DNA of 20,085 nt from Mesotaenium endlicherianum (lineage: Eukaryota > Streptophyta > Zygnematophyceae > Zygnematales > Mesotaeniaceae), in contig WELA01005162.1 of NCBI GenBank assembly GCA_009602735.1, forward strand, positions 272,212 to 292,296, in the 5' to 3' direction. Each line of letters starts with the position of its first letter. Position 1 is the stretch's first letter. Below are positions 1-10,925 of the stretch, one piece after another. A program made the position numbers and the translations under genes. The notes beneath the pieces are model-generated. The model ran no database searches and was not told where the DNA came from. It saw only the letters and a program-made list of their open reading frames with translations.

Positions 1-108
1 CCCCCCCCCCCCCCCCGGTTCCGCAGCGCTACCCGAGCGGGAGGGAGGGAGAGAGAGGATCCAGATTGATTGGTTCGGTGAATGAGTGCGTGGCGTGTGT
101 GTGCGCAG

Positions 109-1037
109 GCTGCGCGGTGATCATTTCCCACGACCGCTGGTTCCTGGACAGGATTGCGACGCACATCCTCGCCTTCGAGGGCGACTCTCAGGTACCACCC
201 GCACCCCCCTCTCCCCCTCATCCTCCTCTTCTCCCCCCCCCCCTCCCCCTGGCCGCTGCCCTTTTCTGGCGGCATTGACTCGAGAGCATCAGAGCATCAG
301 TGCCACATGCCAGGTCAGCCATGGAGGCCGCTCTCACTTTTCTACGCCAGAGAAGTGGCAAGAGCTGGCCACGTGCAGCAACTGGTGTGGGTCAACATCG
401 GTGTCAAGCTGTTATTTCTCAACTGCGTTTCCCCCTGCCGCTCCGCTGGCCTTGCCGGCGTCATCGGCTCCACGGCTTCATTTCTATGACAGTCAAGTGC
501 GCTGTGCAGCCTTGCTGGCCCACACGCCTGAGGCCGGCATGCACTCGGTCTGATCACCCGTGCGCGTGACGCGAGCGCTCGGGGGAGCCTTCCGGCGGCC
601 TTGCTTGGCTCCGCTCTTGATTCCAAACTGGGGCCGCTCTCTACGTTTGGTTCTTTCTCGTTCCCCCCCAAATGGTGTCGCGTTGCTCGAAGGTGTCTCG
701 GGAGCGGCGCTTACCCTCTGGATCAGAAGAGCGGATGCTGTTTGCTCTCTGGGCGTTGCGCTGCATCCGCTACTTCAGACGGCTCTCTTTGGGCGCTGTG
801 TGGAACCCGATGTCTGGATGACGTGATTGGATGCGACACTTGTGGGAGAAGAAGAAATAGACTGTTTCTGTGTCATGCTGTTGCGGGCACTTAATGCTAC
901 ACTCTGTCGACACGCGTCTGTCCCTCGGGGGGCTACGTGTGCTTGTGGCAGGCCGCCAGGAAGGCCTGCATGCTAGTGGCTTGTTCTTATCCAGTCGTAC
1001 ATTATACCGAGTGCATAGCATGAGAACTCTGTGCGTG

Positions 1038-1077
<40 letters not shown>

Positions 1078-1202
1078 TGCGCGCGCGCGCCGGCGTGCAG
1101 ATCAAGTGGTACGAAGGCTCCTACAGCGAGTATGAGGAGGACAGGTTGAAGAGGTTGGGAAACAAAGAGCCGACGAGAATGAAGTACCGCGCTCTAGCTT
1201 AG
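109..1202 (+). CDS. ettA: EttA-type ABC-F ATPase, last two exons (5' part missing)
   Basis: ABC-F proteins of the EttA type bind the ribosomal E site and gate translation elongation according to ATP/ADP level. Two exons are seen. Exon A (109-191) follows an AG at 107-108 and ends CAG|GTACC; it reads [19 protein letters not shown], the H-loop segment of the second ABC domain, with the switch histidine in SHD. Exon B (1101-1202) follows GTGCAG and reads [15 protein letters not shown] and then RMKYRALA, ending at TAG 1200-1202 with a second TAG directly after. The phases agree: 2+27 codons, then 34 codons including the stop. The match to the conserved EttA C-terminus (EGDSQ, W/F-EG-Y, R-KYR-LA) is clear. 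Upstream exons with both Walker A motifs and any targeting peptide are outside the window. A nuclear EttA suggests an organelle-targeted, probably plastid, factor; that is inference. The intron (192-1100) is 909 bp. Confidence 0.85.
1041..1090. repeat. (GT)n-(GC)n alternating purine-pyrimidine tract in ettA intron
   Basis: About 32 bp of (GT)n runs into 18 bp of GC-rich alternating sequence, giving 50 bp of unbroken purine-pyrimidine alternation. It ends 10 bp before the acceptor AG of the last ettA exon. Such tracts can adopt Z-DNA, and this one occupies the place where a polypyrimidine tract would be expected. Confidence 0.9.
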
Positions 1203-3063
1203 TAGGGCCCTAGCTCGGGGTTCCAGCCTAGGGCGTGCGTACTTCTTGTGTATCACAAACGCGTCAATATAGTGCGCTGTTCAATGACAACAAGTTAAGA
1301 AGTGCTAAGAAGTGCTAAGACGTCAAGTCTGGAGTACCACAAAACTTGTTCTTGTTCTTGCTTGTCGTGTGTGATCGATGCTTCAGTGCGAAGGTGTGCA
1401 CGTGGTGATGACATCTGTCCATGGAAAGTGATGTAGGCCTCTGTATTACGGCTCTCAGCAGGTAGTAAGTTAAGTTTTATTGAAGACATCAAGAAGCATG
1501 CTAGCTCATCTGCACGCACACTCGCCTCGTACCCCAGACAAGCACTGCCCAGACTACAACACCCGGCCTCCCAAGCCCGGTCAGCGCGGTCAGTAATCAC
1601 CGAGGGTGTCCTTTCCTCCCTCAGACTGGCCTGGAAGCTCACTCACAAGCAATTTGCCTCATGTACACGTGTAAGTGCTCGAGGAAGGACTCATGTGGGA
1701 GGATGAGAGGGCAATGCTTTCTGCATGCAGCAAATCTACTGGAGTTCACTGGAGATAGGAGTCTGACCTGTGCTTGCATCGGTGCTGCACTGCAGTCGCT
1801 GGGAGATGCAGACGTGCAATGCAACTTCCACCTCATGCACCCTATCTTGGCTTCTCATCAAACTAGCTCACATGTGAATAGCTCCGGAACTTGACCAAAA
1901 GTTGGCTCCCTAAAGAATTTCCATTGTGCCGACTGACGAGTGCATTGGAGGCGACTTGGAGGAAAGCGATGCAGACATTAATCCACGCTGACGAACGCTT
2001 TGGTACACAATGAAGAGCTATAAGTTGCAACAGAAAGCTCCGCGGAGAATGAAGCTTCATGAAGCCAGACTTCTCTCGGAACCTCATGCACTTACTTGAC
2101 ATCACGGCGCGACCTTGTCTTGACATGCCGTCGCGTGTAGATGTGTGTGCACACCTGGTGCCAAATTATCACTCGCGGCAATGAGCCCGATTACAGAACA
2201 TGCACGATATGCGCAGTGGTTGGCACGCAATAGCTTGAAGAACGGAGGGAGGCAATCTCGATTCACACAACGAGCATATAACAAGCAGTGCACACATATG
2301 TAAGTCACAGGGAATCCAGACAGGAAATTTAATTACCACAACCTACGGCCGACATTGCTTCTACTTCCTTTTGTACCCACCTGATGCCTCACATTTAGCT
2401 AACCTTCTCACTACTCCTGACCACCAAGCTGAATGTCTATCTACCTCCTTCCAGAGCACTCTCCGTAGGTTTCTGCATGTGTCCTAGCTCCTTCACTCGA
2501 GTCTAAATGACGACACTGATCATTCAGTGAACCAGTCACCTTGATCCAGAGTCACAGTTTTGGGGACTACGCGGTACACCGAAGCCTAAGACAATATGCG
2601 TAAGATTCTTAGAGAATGCACTTACTGAGAACGCTATACCTGCTTGCTATGTGCTTATTAACTGCTATACTATTCTATGATACCTGAAGCTAGGTAACTT
2701 CTTATTGCGCGGCTAAGATGCAACAGGTTTGATACATCAACCCTGGCAGCTGTCTATTTATGTCTCTTTGATACAAAACTGGCCTGCCAAGCTGGCTGCT
2801 GCTCAGGGCTGGCATGCTGCAAGATGCCCACCTAATGCACGAGCACCTCCAGCTCTTCCACAGAGCAGTTGAGCTTTACCCGAGCTTCACAGGAAAATGG
2901 TATGCATTTCCAGGTCCTGGAGCAAGCACACACCCACTGCACATTTGGCTCACACAACAGAAGCACCAAGCAGCTGAACATTGACACTGGGCCTGGCGGC
3001 CAGATGCCAGCTCGCCTCGATCAGCAGACTATATCTATATATTTGGGTGTATGTGTCAGTAAC
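1203..3063. other. Intergenic stretch without a supported gene
   Basis: Between the ettA stop and the 3' end of the iron permease gene no open frame has recognisable protein features, and no exon pair with matching phases was found. The start should include the ettA 3'UTR, and the end the permease 3'UTR (minus strand). A short direct repeat with an AAGAAGTGCT core lies at about 1298-1320. Confidence 0.5.
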
Positions 3064-4005
3064 TTAAGGCTCGTTGTGAGACGAGGCAGTTGGAAGCTCC
3101 GATTCCTTGGCCTCCAGGGCCATCCGCGCATCCTCCTTCTGCCACTTGAGGCGCAGGAAGATGAAGGCCACCACCACAAACACCCAGTAGGCGATGTAGG
3201 CGCACAGGGTGCCGACTGTCGCCTCATTGCGCCACCCGACAATCGCATTGAGGACCTTCCAGATGCCATCCTTCTTGTGGCTGCAGCAGTCCATCTCCCA
3301 GATGATGTCCTCGTTCTCCGTGTGCTCCTCAAACTCGTGCACGGAGGTCGCGAAGAGGCCCGCCGCGATAACAAACAGCAGCAGCGTGGAGAAGCCGATG
3401 AACCACTTGAAGGCTGCGTAGCTGGATCCCTTGTACAGAAGGTAGCCGACCAGGATTCCGCAGAGGGCGCCAGTGAATGCAGCAATGGGAAGGGCCGTGC
3501 CCGAGCCGTCGAGCTCCACGCCTCCGAGGAAGATGATAGCCTCCACGCCCTCGCGCAGGACCACGCTGAGGGGGATGAGGAAGAGGGCGTATTTGCTCCT
3601 CCTGCTCTCGACGGCGGCGGTCTTGTTCAGGCTTTCCACGGTGACCTTCTCGAGCTTGCGTTCCCACTTGGACCTCCACGTGTCCACGCGAACCATGGCA
3701 AACGCCATCAGCGTGATGAGGATGACGGCGATGAGAGCCATGATGCCCTCCCACAGCGCCTCGGAATTCTCCCAGGCTTCCTTAGCAACTGTGTAGTAGA
3801 GACTGATGAAGATAGCACCCAGTGCCAGGGATATAACGAGGCCGACAATGACACCCCACCATGCCTGCCATTTCATCTTTTTCCTAACATCAAGATCTTC
3901 AATGAGTTTATCGAGGAGAGACATCATCACAGACATGATGATTGCCGCTTCCAGTGTCTCTCGGAAGAGGATGAAGAAGGCCGGGACGCTGAATAACTCC
4001 ACCAT
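3064..4005 (-). CDS. FTR1: High-affinity iron permease, Ftr1 family (OFeT), complete and intronless
   Basis: Ftr1 permeases carry ferric iron across the plasma membrane (or vacuole), usually together with a multicopper ferroxidase that oxidises Fe(II). The 313-residue protein has two R-E-x-x-E iron-binding motifs: RETLE at residues 15-19 in the first membrane helix and REGVE at 151-155 in the fourth. Hydrophobic helices lie near residues 5-30, 50-72, 86-105, 140-162, 171-191, 199-221 and 263-285. The acidic stretch HEFEEHTENED (223-233) matches the exoplasmic acidic loop of the family. The segment with DCCSH, then IVGWRNEATVGT, and the last helix YIAYWVFVVVAF follow the fungal-type Ftr1 layout (C-C, then a GW-N-AT-G motif). 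The tail is short and charged. The start has a strong context (AAGATGG, purine at -3, G at +4), and the first helix begins right there. The length is slightly short for yeast Ftr1 because the tail is short. No ferroxidase gene is seen nearby. The stop is TAA (3064-3066). Confidence 0.95.
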   Translation of the reverse strand: MVELFSVPAFFILFRETLEAAIIMSVMMSLLDKLIEDLDVRKKMKWQAWWGVIVGLVISLALGAIFISLYYTVAKEAWENSEALWEGIMALIAVILITLMAFAMVRVDTWRSKWERKLEKVTVESLNKTAAVESRRSKYALFLIPLSVVLREGVEAIIFLGGVELDGSGTALPIAAFTGALCGILVGYLLYKGSSYAAFKWFIGFSTLLLFVIAAGLFATSVHEFEEHTENEDIIWEMDCCSHKKDGIWKVLNAIVGWRNEATVGTLCAYIAYWVFVVVAFIFLRLKWQKEDARMALEAKESELPTASSHNEP

Positions 4006-4126
4006 CTTGGCCCCAGCTGATTGGAAACGAGTTGGACAAGAGATTCAAGAATATTGACACAAGACAGTGAGCTAAGGGACCACAAACGGGGCCTCGGAAA
4101 GCATTGCATCTCTGTTTGGCCCTGCC

Positions 4127-4135
4127 CTTATATGT
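4127..4135 (-). promoter_or_regulatory. Possible TATA box of the iron permease gene
   Basis: On the minus strand the sequence ACATATAAG lies about 122-130 bp upstream of the permease ATG. If it is used, transcription would start near 4100 and leave a 5'UTR of roughly 95 nt. This is a motif match only; no iron-response element was recognised. Confidence 0.25.
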
Positions 4136-4828
4136 ACTCGGTTCTAGAGATCTTTTTCGACTGATAATCTGCCGCAGCCTGCAACTCGTGAGTCGTATCT
4201 ATCTGCTCGGAGAACTGTGTGCGATGCGTGTTCTGCCCGCTCCCGCATAGGCCTCCCTCGCTCCTGGGTATGACTGGGTACTAGTATGTCCATGACAGAT
4301 TTGTATTATTTGGGATTGCAGGGGTTTATCCTGGGGTTTAGTTACCTGCGCCAGGAGTGCTCTTTTTTTGTCGACCATATTTGTCATATCCAACTTATGA
4401 TAAACCAATAAGCTAGTAAGGGAATTAGTGAATAAAACCAATCTACTTCATAAAACAGATCGAGACTAGCTTTTCTTGTACTTTCCTCAGACAAGGTACG
4501 ACCGCCATTCATTGAATCTTTTTAGATTTCTAGAGATTGTCTTCCCGCAAATACACCCATATTATACAGGGTCTTACCAACCTCCAGGCTCCACCCCTGC
4601 TCCACTCCCAGCTCCACCCGGATTTACCCATCTCCAGAGTCCACACAGCTCCACAGCTTAATCTGGCTTATCCCAGCTTGTCACTGCCAGTCTCAGCTGC
4701 ACAAGGTGGCACACGGTTGCACATGGCTGCACTCGTCCCGCACTAGACTATATTGAGCCGGGTGAGGCTGGGCTGGGCTGGGCTCTTCCAGCCTCCAGGT
4801 AGCTCAAGGGTAGCTGATTTCAGCTGAT

Positions 4829-4866
4829 AGTGGCCAATAGTGGCCAATAGTGGCCATGATAGTGGC
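4829..4866. repeat. Short tandem repeat, unit about 10 bp (AATAGTGGCC)
   Basis: Three consecutive AATAGTGGCC-like units are followed by a fourth, degenerate one (ATGATAGTGGC). The array sits directly before the GTCGACTGCAGTCGAC palindrome. Confidence 0.8.
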
Positions 4867-4867
4867 A

Positions 4868-4883
4868 GTCGACTGCAGTCGAC
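4868..4883. repeat. Perfect 16-bp palindrome
   Basis: GTCGACTGCAGTCGAC is its own reverse complement. It can also be read as a 10-bp unit GTCGACTGCA followed by a partial copy, so it may have arisen by slippage rather than as a protein-binding site. Confidence 0.9.
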
Positions 4884-7427
4884 AGAGTTGATGACTGGGA
4901 CGGGCGTGTGCTAGACATGCCGTAAACTGCTGCACCTATTTTTTGCTTGCTGCTTGCGGCATGTCAGCGTGTGCGCGCTTGAGCGACAGCAACTTGCCAA
5001 GAAGCGTGACAACCCATGACATCCAGCTGCTTTCTATCAACCTGTCAATTAGATCGTTTTCTTCAGACCCTGCTCTCCACCAATCTCCATCCATCATCAC
5101 AGATCTTACCAACCTTTAACCAACTCCTTTCGTCCTTTTTCAGCACCTCGCATAAGAAAAAAATTTCTCGCCATGGCCGCTGCTAGGGGTGGGACATATC
5201 TTACAACCCAAATCGCCATGGCCGCTCACGAAAGCACCGAAGGCAGCCTAAGGACCGCACTCTCTAACCAAACAGGATCTTCTCGAAAGAGGCCTAATGT
5301 ATGAAGAAATTAAGGTTCATGGCGGTCAACCAGGGGCGGGACAAATCTTAGAACCCACGTCAAATGCTTTCGCATGGATGAACGTGTACGTTTAGTAATA
5401 CAAACATATAGAGAAACGTACACATGCACAAGACCTCACAGGCATGAAAGCCCTTACTGATTGACCCCGAATTTGCGAGGGACGCCAGAGTGAAAACCAC
5501 AAACTAGGCCCTATGCTTGAAATGCATAGTATATGACGAGCCTTCTCTAGTCTTTTCATCTTACAACATTCTTACCCTCACGATTGATGAGAAAGACGTG
5601 AGTATGATGGAATAGACCCATGAAAGCGATGGACAAAAGGACAAAGTATAGTGGTATACTACGTGCACCTACTCTCAAACTTCGAAAGGGACATACACAG
5701 AAGGCCAATGCAAATTTGTCCAATATTGTGGTGAATCAATAACAACTTCTAGCTCCCATTCCTCAAAATTCTCCTCTCCGATGTTGGTTTCCAATCTCTC
5801 CTCTTGACTTAGCCCCAATTTTCACCCTCGGCTTAGCTCTATCCTTATTCTTTTACACTTCTATTGACGATGACCACAAAAGAATATATTAAGTTTAATT
5901 GGCGGTTCTCGTTGACGTCTAATCTTTTGTAATCTCAAAAAATTGTGGATGAGGTGAGAGACGAGACGAAAGCCTTCACATAGATGTCATTAGCATAGAG
6001 CATGCATGAGAGGACAAGGAAGGGCACAACTTGCTTGGACAACCAAGGCTTGCCGTCGCTATCGCCTAGACACGTACCCTCTTCCACCTTCTTCAAGACC
6101 TTGCACGTCCGCCCAGCCTTGCTCCCCTCACAAAGACCACAGGCTTCCAGCCATGAGTGCCTCGTGCCTAGCCAAATTCCACATTTTTCTTGAAAAAAGG
6201 GCGCTTTATGTTAGAGCGCCAAGACCAAGACCTTGCTAATAGGCACCAGTGGAGTTTTAAATAGGTAAAGCCATGGCCGCCACCCCTAGGGTGCACTCTC
6301 TTATATTACATTGTGTTTTACGCAAAGAGAGGGCGCAATTCTATGTCGGCCTCATCTTCATGAGGCGCTAAGGCTAGAACCATCTTGAACAATCTCGAAG
6401 TCGGACAATGAAACCATGTGCTCCAAGTCTCACTATACATGTTGCAACAAATGATGGATGCCCGACGGTTCTCTAATATTCTCAATCTTGACAGTGTTTG
6501 CACGTCATGTTAGGAAGTATTATGATTCCTACAAGATGTCCAAAAAAGAGAGAAAAAGAACCTCTTCCAAGACTCTCAAAAGGGTAGCTACGAAATTTGA
6601 CAAAGAAAAAAGGACGAGGCATAAGGAGTGTATCGACATATGTTACAAGTACTATATATATGAAAGGGCATAGTTCATACACGTAGGTGTACTTGAATGA
6701 TTTTTGTAGTTTACAAGTGACATTAGCGGATGCGAAGTGTCCAACAGTTGATCAACTTTACACTACCAATGACATCTCAGGTATGGTTTACCTGTGAAAA
6801 CAACAAAATACTAATATCTCTACATACCTAACATTCATTAAGCATTGTCACACAAGAATATTCACATGCACCACGCGCGGGCCGTATCACGCGACACTTA
6901 ATTTTGGCGCTGGAGGTACCAATTCGGTGGCGATCGATCTCACTCGCGACTCTTTTGACAAAGTTAAGAACGCGTTGCAGCAGCTCACTTATCTTTTTTA
7001 TAATTCTCTGTACACGCTCTTAGCACTTACAAGTCCTAATTAAAAGTTGTTAAGCACTTAAAGGCAAACACCTCACAACAAAGAAAAATACTTGTGACAA
7101 AGTGTGGAGGCATTTACGACTAAATGAAAGTGACGGATTCACTAGAGTAGAGCCTATAAAAGGTAAAATTATGGCTCTTTTTGCTGCACTCCTGCCCCAT
7201 TAACTTTCAGTACCGTTAAGTATAATGTTTGTTATCTGCTTTGAAAGAATCGCAAATGGCTTTGGGACGTTTCCACCCCGTGAATTTGTGGACAAATTCG
7301 TATAGACATATTTAGAAGTGGTTTTGTGAGGAGGGGTACGAGCGGCCTGGGAAACGCAGGGAAGTGTAAGTGTGAACATAAACGGCATAAAAAGGGAAGA
7401 AGAATCATTTTTACTTCACTTTTGCCA

Positions 7428-7478
7428 TGGGGGCAAGCTGGGGGCAGATTGGGGGCAGATTTTAGGGCTGGGGGCAGA
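7428..7478 (+). repeat. G-rich minisatellite, possible G-quadruplex
   Basis: Four GGGGG runs and one GGG run are separated by short spacers in a repeat of roughly 11 bp with a TGGGGGCAGATT core. On the plus strand this fits the intramolecular G-quadruplex pattern. It lies about 170 bp upstream of the broken coding region at 7646. Confidence 0.8.
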
Positions 7479-7645
7479 TTTAAGGATCTTCGTTATTTGT
7501 TTACACAACAAGTTCTTGTACTTACCTGAGCACTAGTGGTTCAGTATTAGTACTACATTACTCATTATTCACCTCTTAATTTCTTTTCTTTTGGGGTGGG
7601 GCTAGGACTGTCAAGAATCAGGCTGGAAAGACCCCCCTCCACAAC

Positions 7646-8782
7646 ATGGCATCATTCCCCAACTACTACAGCAACTGTGGTGCAGCAAGAGGTGTGGGAC
7701 TTTCCTACTGTCAGAAGTGCAACAAGTCTTTCATGCGGGCTGTAGAAGTGGACCCTATAACCTGGCTTGTTAATCATAGAAGACGTGTTTATTAGAGGAT
7801 AGACTCTACTCCTCAAGCAAGTGTCCGCATTAGTGATGTGAATGTGCCTAAGAACTTGTTTGAGACTCTCTTTGCACATGCAGGCAAAGAAGTTTCGCAC
7901 TATATTACTAAAACCGAGCCCATGGTGTCTCGTAGTATTCGAAGAGTGTGTTGGAGTGTAGAGGATTTGGATGCTCTTCTTTGCTTCCAATCTGTTAATT
8001 CTGATTTGGGCTATGGGGCTGCCAAATTGCTTCCAAAATCAGGAGAGGTGGTAGCTACTGTCCCCCCTTTTTTCATGGAATGGAGGATGAACAAGTTTGG
8101 AGAGAAAACTCTCACTTCAAAGTTTTCATTTTCAATTTTAAACAGGGGGGGGCATGTTGTGATGGCCTCTGACCAGTGTTCTGATAGACTTGTTTGGAAG
8201 GCACATCATCATATTGACACTGGCACTCATATACAGTATAGACTTGCTGATTACCCTCTTAGGATGCAAGCACATGGGCTTGAAGCTAAGGATGCCATGA
8301 TAGAAGCAGCACACCTTGCAAGAGCTAACCTGCTACAGAAGGAACAATAGAGGATTAAGAGGGAGAGAGAGAACTATAAGAGAGCCTGTGAGTTGCAAGA
8401 AGCTGCTGATTTAGCAAATCGTGAGTTGAGAATGCAAAGTTCACAGGGATGCGCACATCTGCAGAAAGAAAAGCAGATTTTGATGCTACTTTTGCACCTC
8501 AACCTCCTACTACCTCTAAGCTAGCTAAATAAGCTGCTAGTCATGAGAGAGGCAAGAGCTAAGGTTGCAGATGAAGTGAGGCAAGTGCTTCAACAAAGAG
8601 AAGAGGAAGACAGGTTGATTGCGCAACAAGAGAAGGAGCATGCTCAAGCAATGCAAGCTTTGGTAAGAGAAGGCAAGCACTTGCCACCAAAAGAGCTTAC
8701 GAAGAGAGCGCGCGAGGTAGCAGCCAACAGGAGAAAGACTCCAGCTATTTTTTATTTTTTGGCTACCTATGAGGGTTCTTAG
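7646..8782 (+). pseudogene. Degenerate coding region, coiled-coil protein of unknown family
   Basis: One reading frame carries protein-like sequence from ATG 7646 to TAG 8780-8782 but is broken by TAG at 7793, 8348 and 8522. The first part contains NCGAARGVGLSYCQKC, a possible zinc-ribbon-like cysteine cluster. The longest open part (7838-8347, 170 codons) holds segments such as NLFETLFAHAGKEV and FHMEW-like PPFFMEWRMNKFG. The last part is highly charged and helical (KVADEVRQVLQQREEED, then LIAQQEKEHAQAMQAL), typical of a coiled coil. Between about 8441 and 8529 a different frame (TSAERKADFDATFAPQ) reads more like protein, which suggests small indels. No known family was recognised. It could be the decayed gene of a mobile element, a host pseudogene, or exons of a live gene whose introns I failed to see; a possible acceptor (pyrimidine-rich, then CTAG) lies at about 7570-7605. 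Base composition is AT-richer than in the clear genes. Confidence 0.45.
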
Positions 8783-10925
8783 TAGCCTCTTAAATAATGG
8801 AGTCAATTAGGAAATTTTTGGAAAATTGGTGGTCATTTGTATGAAAGCAGTATGAATGAGACAAAGTGAGAATTTCCACTTTTGTTGACAAATTCTTCAC
8901 TTTCACTAAAAGTGCAATAACTTATGGAGAATATGTCAGCTGTGTCTAAAAATTTGAAGAGGTCTACATGTATGGGTTGCTTATCAGAATCTCAAATTTC
9001 AGACCATTCCGACAAAACCACCGCAAATGGCGCTAAAAAGTACCTAAGTGTCCAAAAAATGGGCATTTGGGCTGCAAGTGTTAGGGACAGTATTGTTTCT
9101 TTTGTTTAGGGATCTTCTCACATTCCTACCTCTAAGCTCTGACGCATGTACTTTCTCGTCATTAATGACATACTAGTAAATTTTTCTTGGTATTGCACCC
9201 GCTATGAGGACCACTGACGTTCGTACACACCTTCCACAATCTTTATTTGCATTAACTCCACGCAAGTACATTGCATATGGCAATCACGTCATATTCTTTC
9301 TCTAACATACATGATAGTTGTATGAGAAGAAGTATCACAATACAATTGTAATTGTTTGTTGTTTTCAAATTAGGTATTGCATGTGTTTCTTCCAAGTCTA
9401 AGTGTTTAGACCTCAAAATTGTTCAAAGTAAATTTTCATATATGACCCGCGCAAGCACTGACTTTATAAAACAACTTCAATGACGTGGTAAAGGCGTCGA
9501 GGATAACACGTATTTTTATAGTCAATGATATTCTAAATAGCAAGCTACATTTAATCGAAAGAATGTAGACATGGCCATGAAGTAAAAGTGAAACTAAATG
9601 GAGAAGGTAATAATACATATTGGGACTTCTGATCAATGATCATCCCACTTGGCTTAATTCAAACATAACCACAAGTAGCAATTTGTACATGGTGAATTGA
9701 TCGATAGTAGACGACTAGGTGGCAGGAAAAATGTCAGGGGGAATATCACAGATGGGGGATATTGATAACCCTTCGTTACATGCCGCTACACCTAACTCTG
9801 CCAGTGCCTCGCTGGCAAGACCCTTCATGACTCCCTCCTTTTCTTGCTTTTTTGTTTTACCTAACCTCTTTTTAATTCTCGTATTGCTCTTTGCACACCT
9901 TTTCTAGCCTCAGCGCATTCAATCTCAATATTTACAACTTGTCTGCTACTGCAATAACAGCTTGGAGTCATCGGCCCGTCTCGTATAGGTCCTTCAACCT
10001 CAAAATTCCATGGTGGTGACGATCGATCAGTCTATGCTTCTGCTGGTAGTCGCCTAATATGCTCTCCTGTTCATTATGTAGCGCCTCTCGCTCTTTTCTT
10101 TGCATCTGCCAGGTGTCATGAGTTGAAAATGGCCAACATACAAGCTTCGGTGATTTCAATAGAAGCTATTTCCCGCGGAGCCCTCGGATGATTCCATCTG
10201 GGGTTTACTAATGTACTCACCGTTACACAAATCCCACGCGCACACACTTAGCACACTCTATGAACATATGAAGGCAGGCATGGTTAGTGGTACAACACCG
10301 ACACAGGTCATTTTCACACGGAGTTACAAATAAAATACATGCAAGTCTGTACATCAACCTATATCACACAACTGTGTGATTGCTATGGGAGTGAGAGTCA
10401 GACTAGCCCCTCGCGGTCCTACTCAAGATGGCTGATGCATCGAGATGGCTCGTGAGCGGGTGTGTAAGCCTTTGAACCCTAGGCAGCAGCAACTACAAGC
10501 CCACGATTGCCACCCTGTGTGAACACCCTAGCCCTTTAACCCTAGCCTCAAATTGGAACCTCCATCATGATCTCCAAACAAAACACACCAACACTCAGTC
10601 TTACAGAAACAACAGGCCCAACCAGCCACACACACCAAATTACGCTTCAGCTTAGACCACAAACGACCCAACATTCCCCTAGCCCTGCATGCGTGCGTGC
10701 TTGCCTTCGTGCTAAAGCTTCACGCAAACCCACGCAACGACCCTGGACTGCTTCTGCCAAGACCCTCCAGCACATATCCCACAGGCCACACCTACTGATT
10801 GCATGCTCCAAATTCGACCATGGGAGTGTGATGGAGTCTGGACCTTGATGAGCCACGACCACGTTGCACGTGACACCCTGAACCACCACTCACATAAATT
10901 TGAGCACCATCCCGCAGCAGCCCCC
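8783..10925. other. Mostly gene-free spacer
   Basis: No gene with recognisable features. A possible minus-strand coding remnant lies at about 9860-10160 (listed separately). A perfect 8-bp-arm inverted repeat (ATCACACA, 2-nt gap, TGTGTGAT) is at 10363-10380. CA-rich and C-rich sequence begins near 10490, with scattered AACCCTA-like octamers that do not form an array. Confidence 0.45.
9968..10159 (-). pseudogene. Possible short coding remnant, unknown family
   Basis: A minus-strand open frame contains QMQRKEREALHNEQES and HHHGILRLKDLYETGR, which read like a charged helical protein. Just beyond its stop, another frame continues with protein-like sequence (IEIECAEARKGVQRAIREL, at about 9868-9930). 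This pattern of protein-like pieces in shifted frames suggests a decayed gene, but 64 codons without a recognised domain are weak evidence, and chance is a fair alternative. Confidence 0.2.

Larger units (their letters stand above)
4136..7600. other. AT-richer gene-free spacer with short repeats
   Basis: Only short unrelated open frames occur and none shows family features. Contents seen: a CTGGG-type repeat at about 4765-4782; three copies of an AATAGTGGCC-type unit at about 4829-4866; a perfect 16-bp palindrome at 4868-4883; two imperfect direct copies of an AGGGG-YGGGACA-ATCTTA-AACCCA motif near 5186 and 5332; two GCCATGGCCGCT copies near 5171 and 5215; and a G-rich tract at 7428-7478. No terminal repeats, transposase or reverse transcriptase motifs were recognised. 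Confidence 0.5.

Noticed and set aside
2869..3996. A 375-codon open frame on the plus strand opposite the iron permease gene.
   Set aside because: It is the antisense shadow of a GC-biased membrane-protein gene. It reads as histidine- and acid-rich sequence without any domain, while the minus frame is an unmistakable Ftr1.
10480..10550. AACCCTA-like motifs suggesting interstitial telomere repeats.
   Set aside because: The octamers are scattered and do not form a tandem array.
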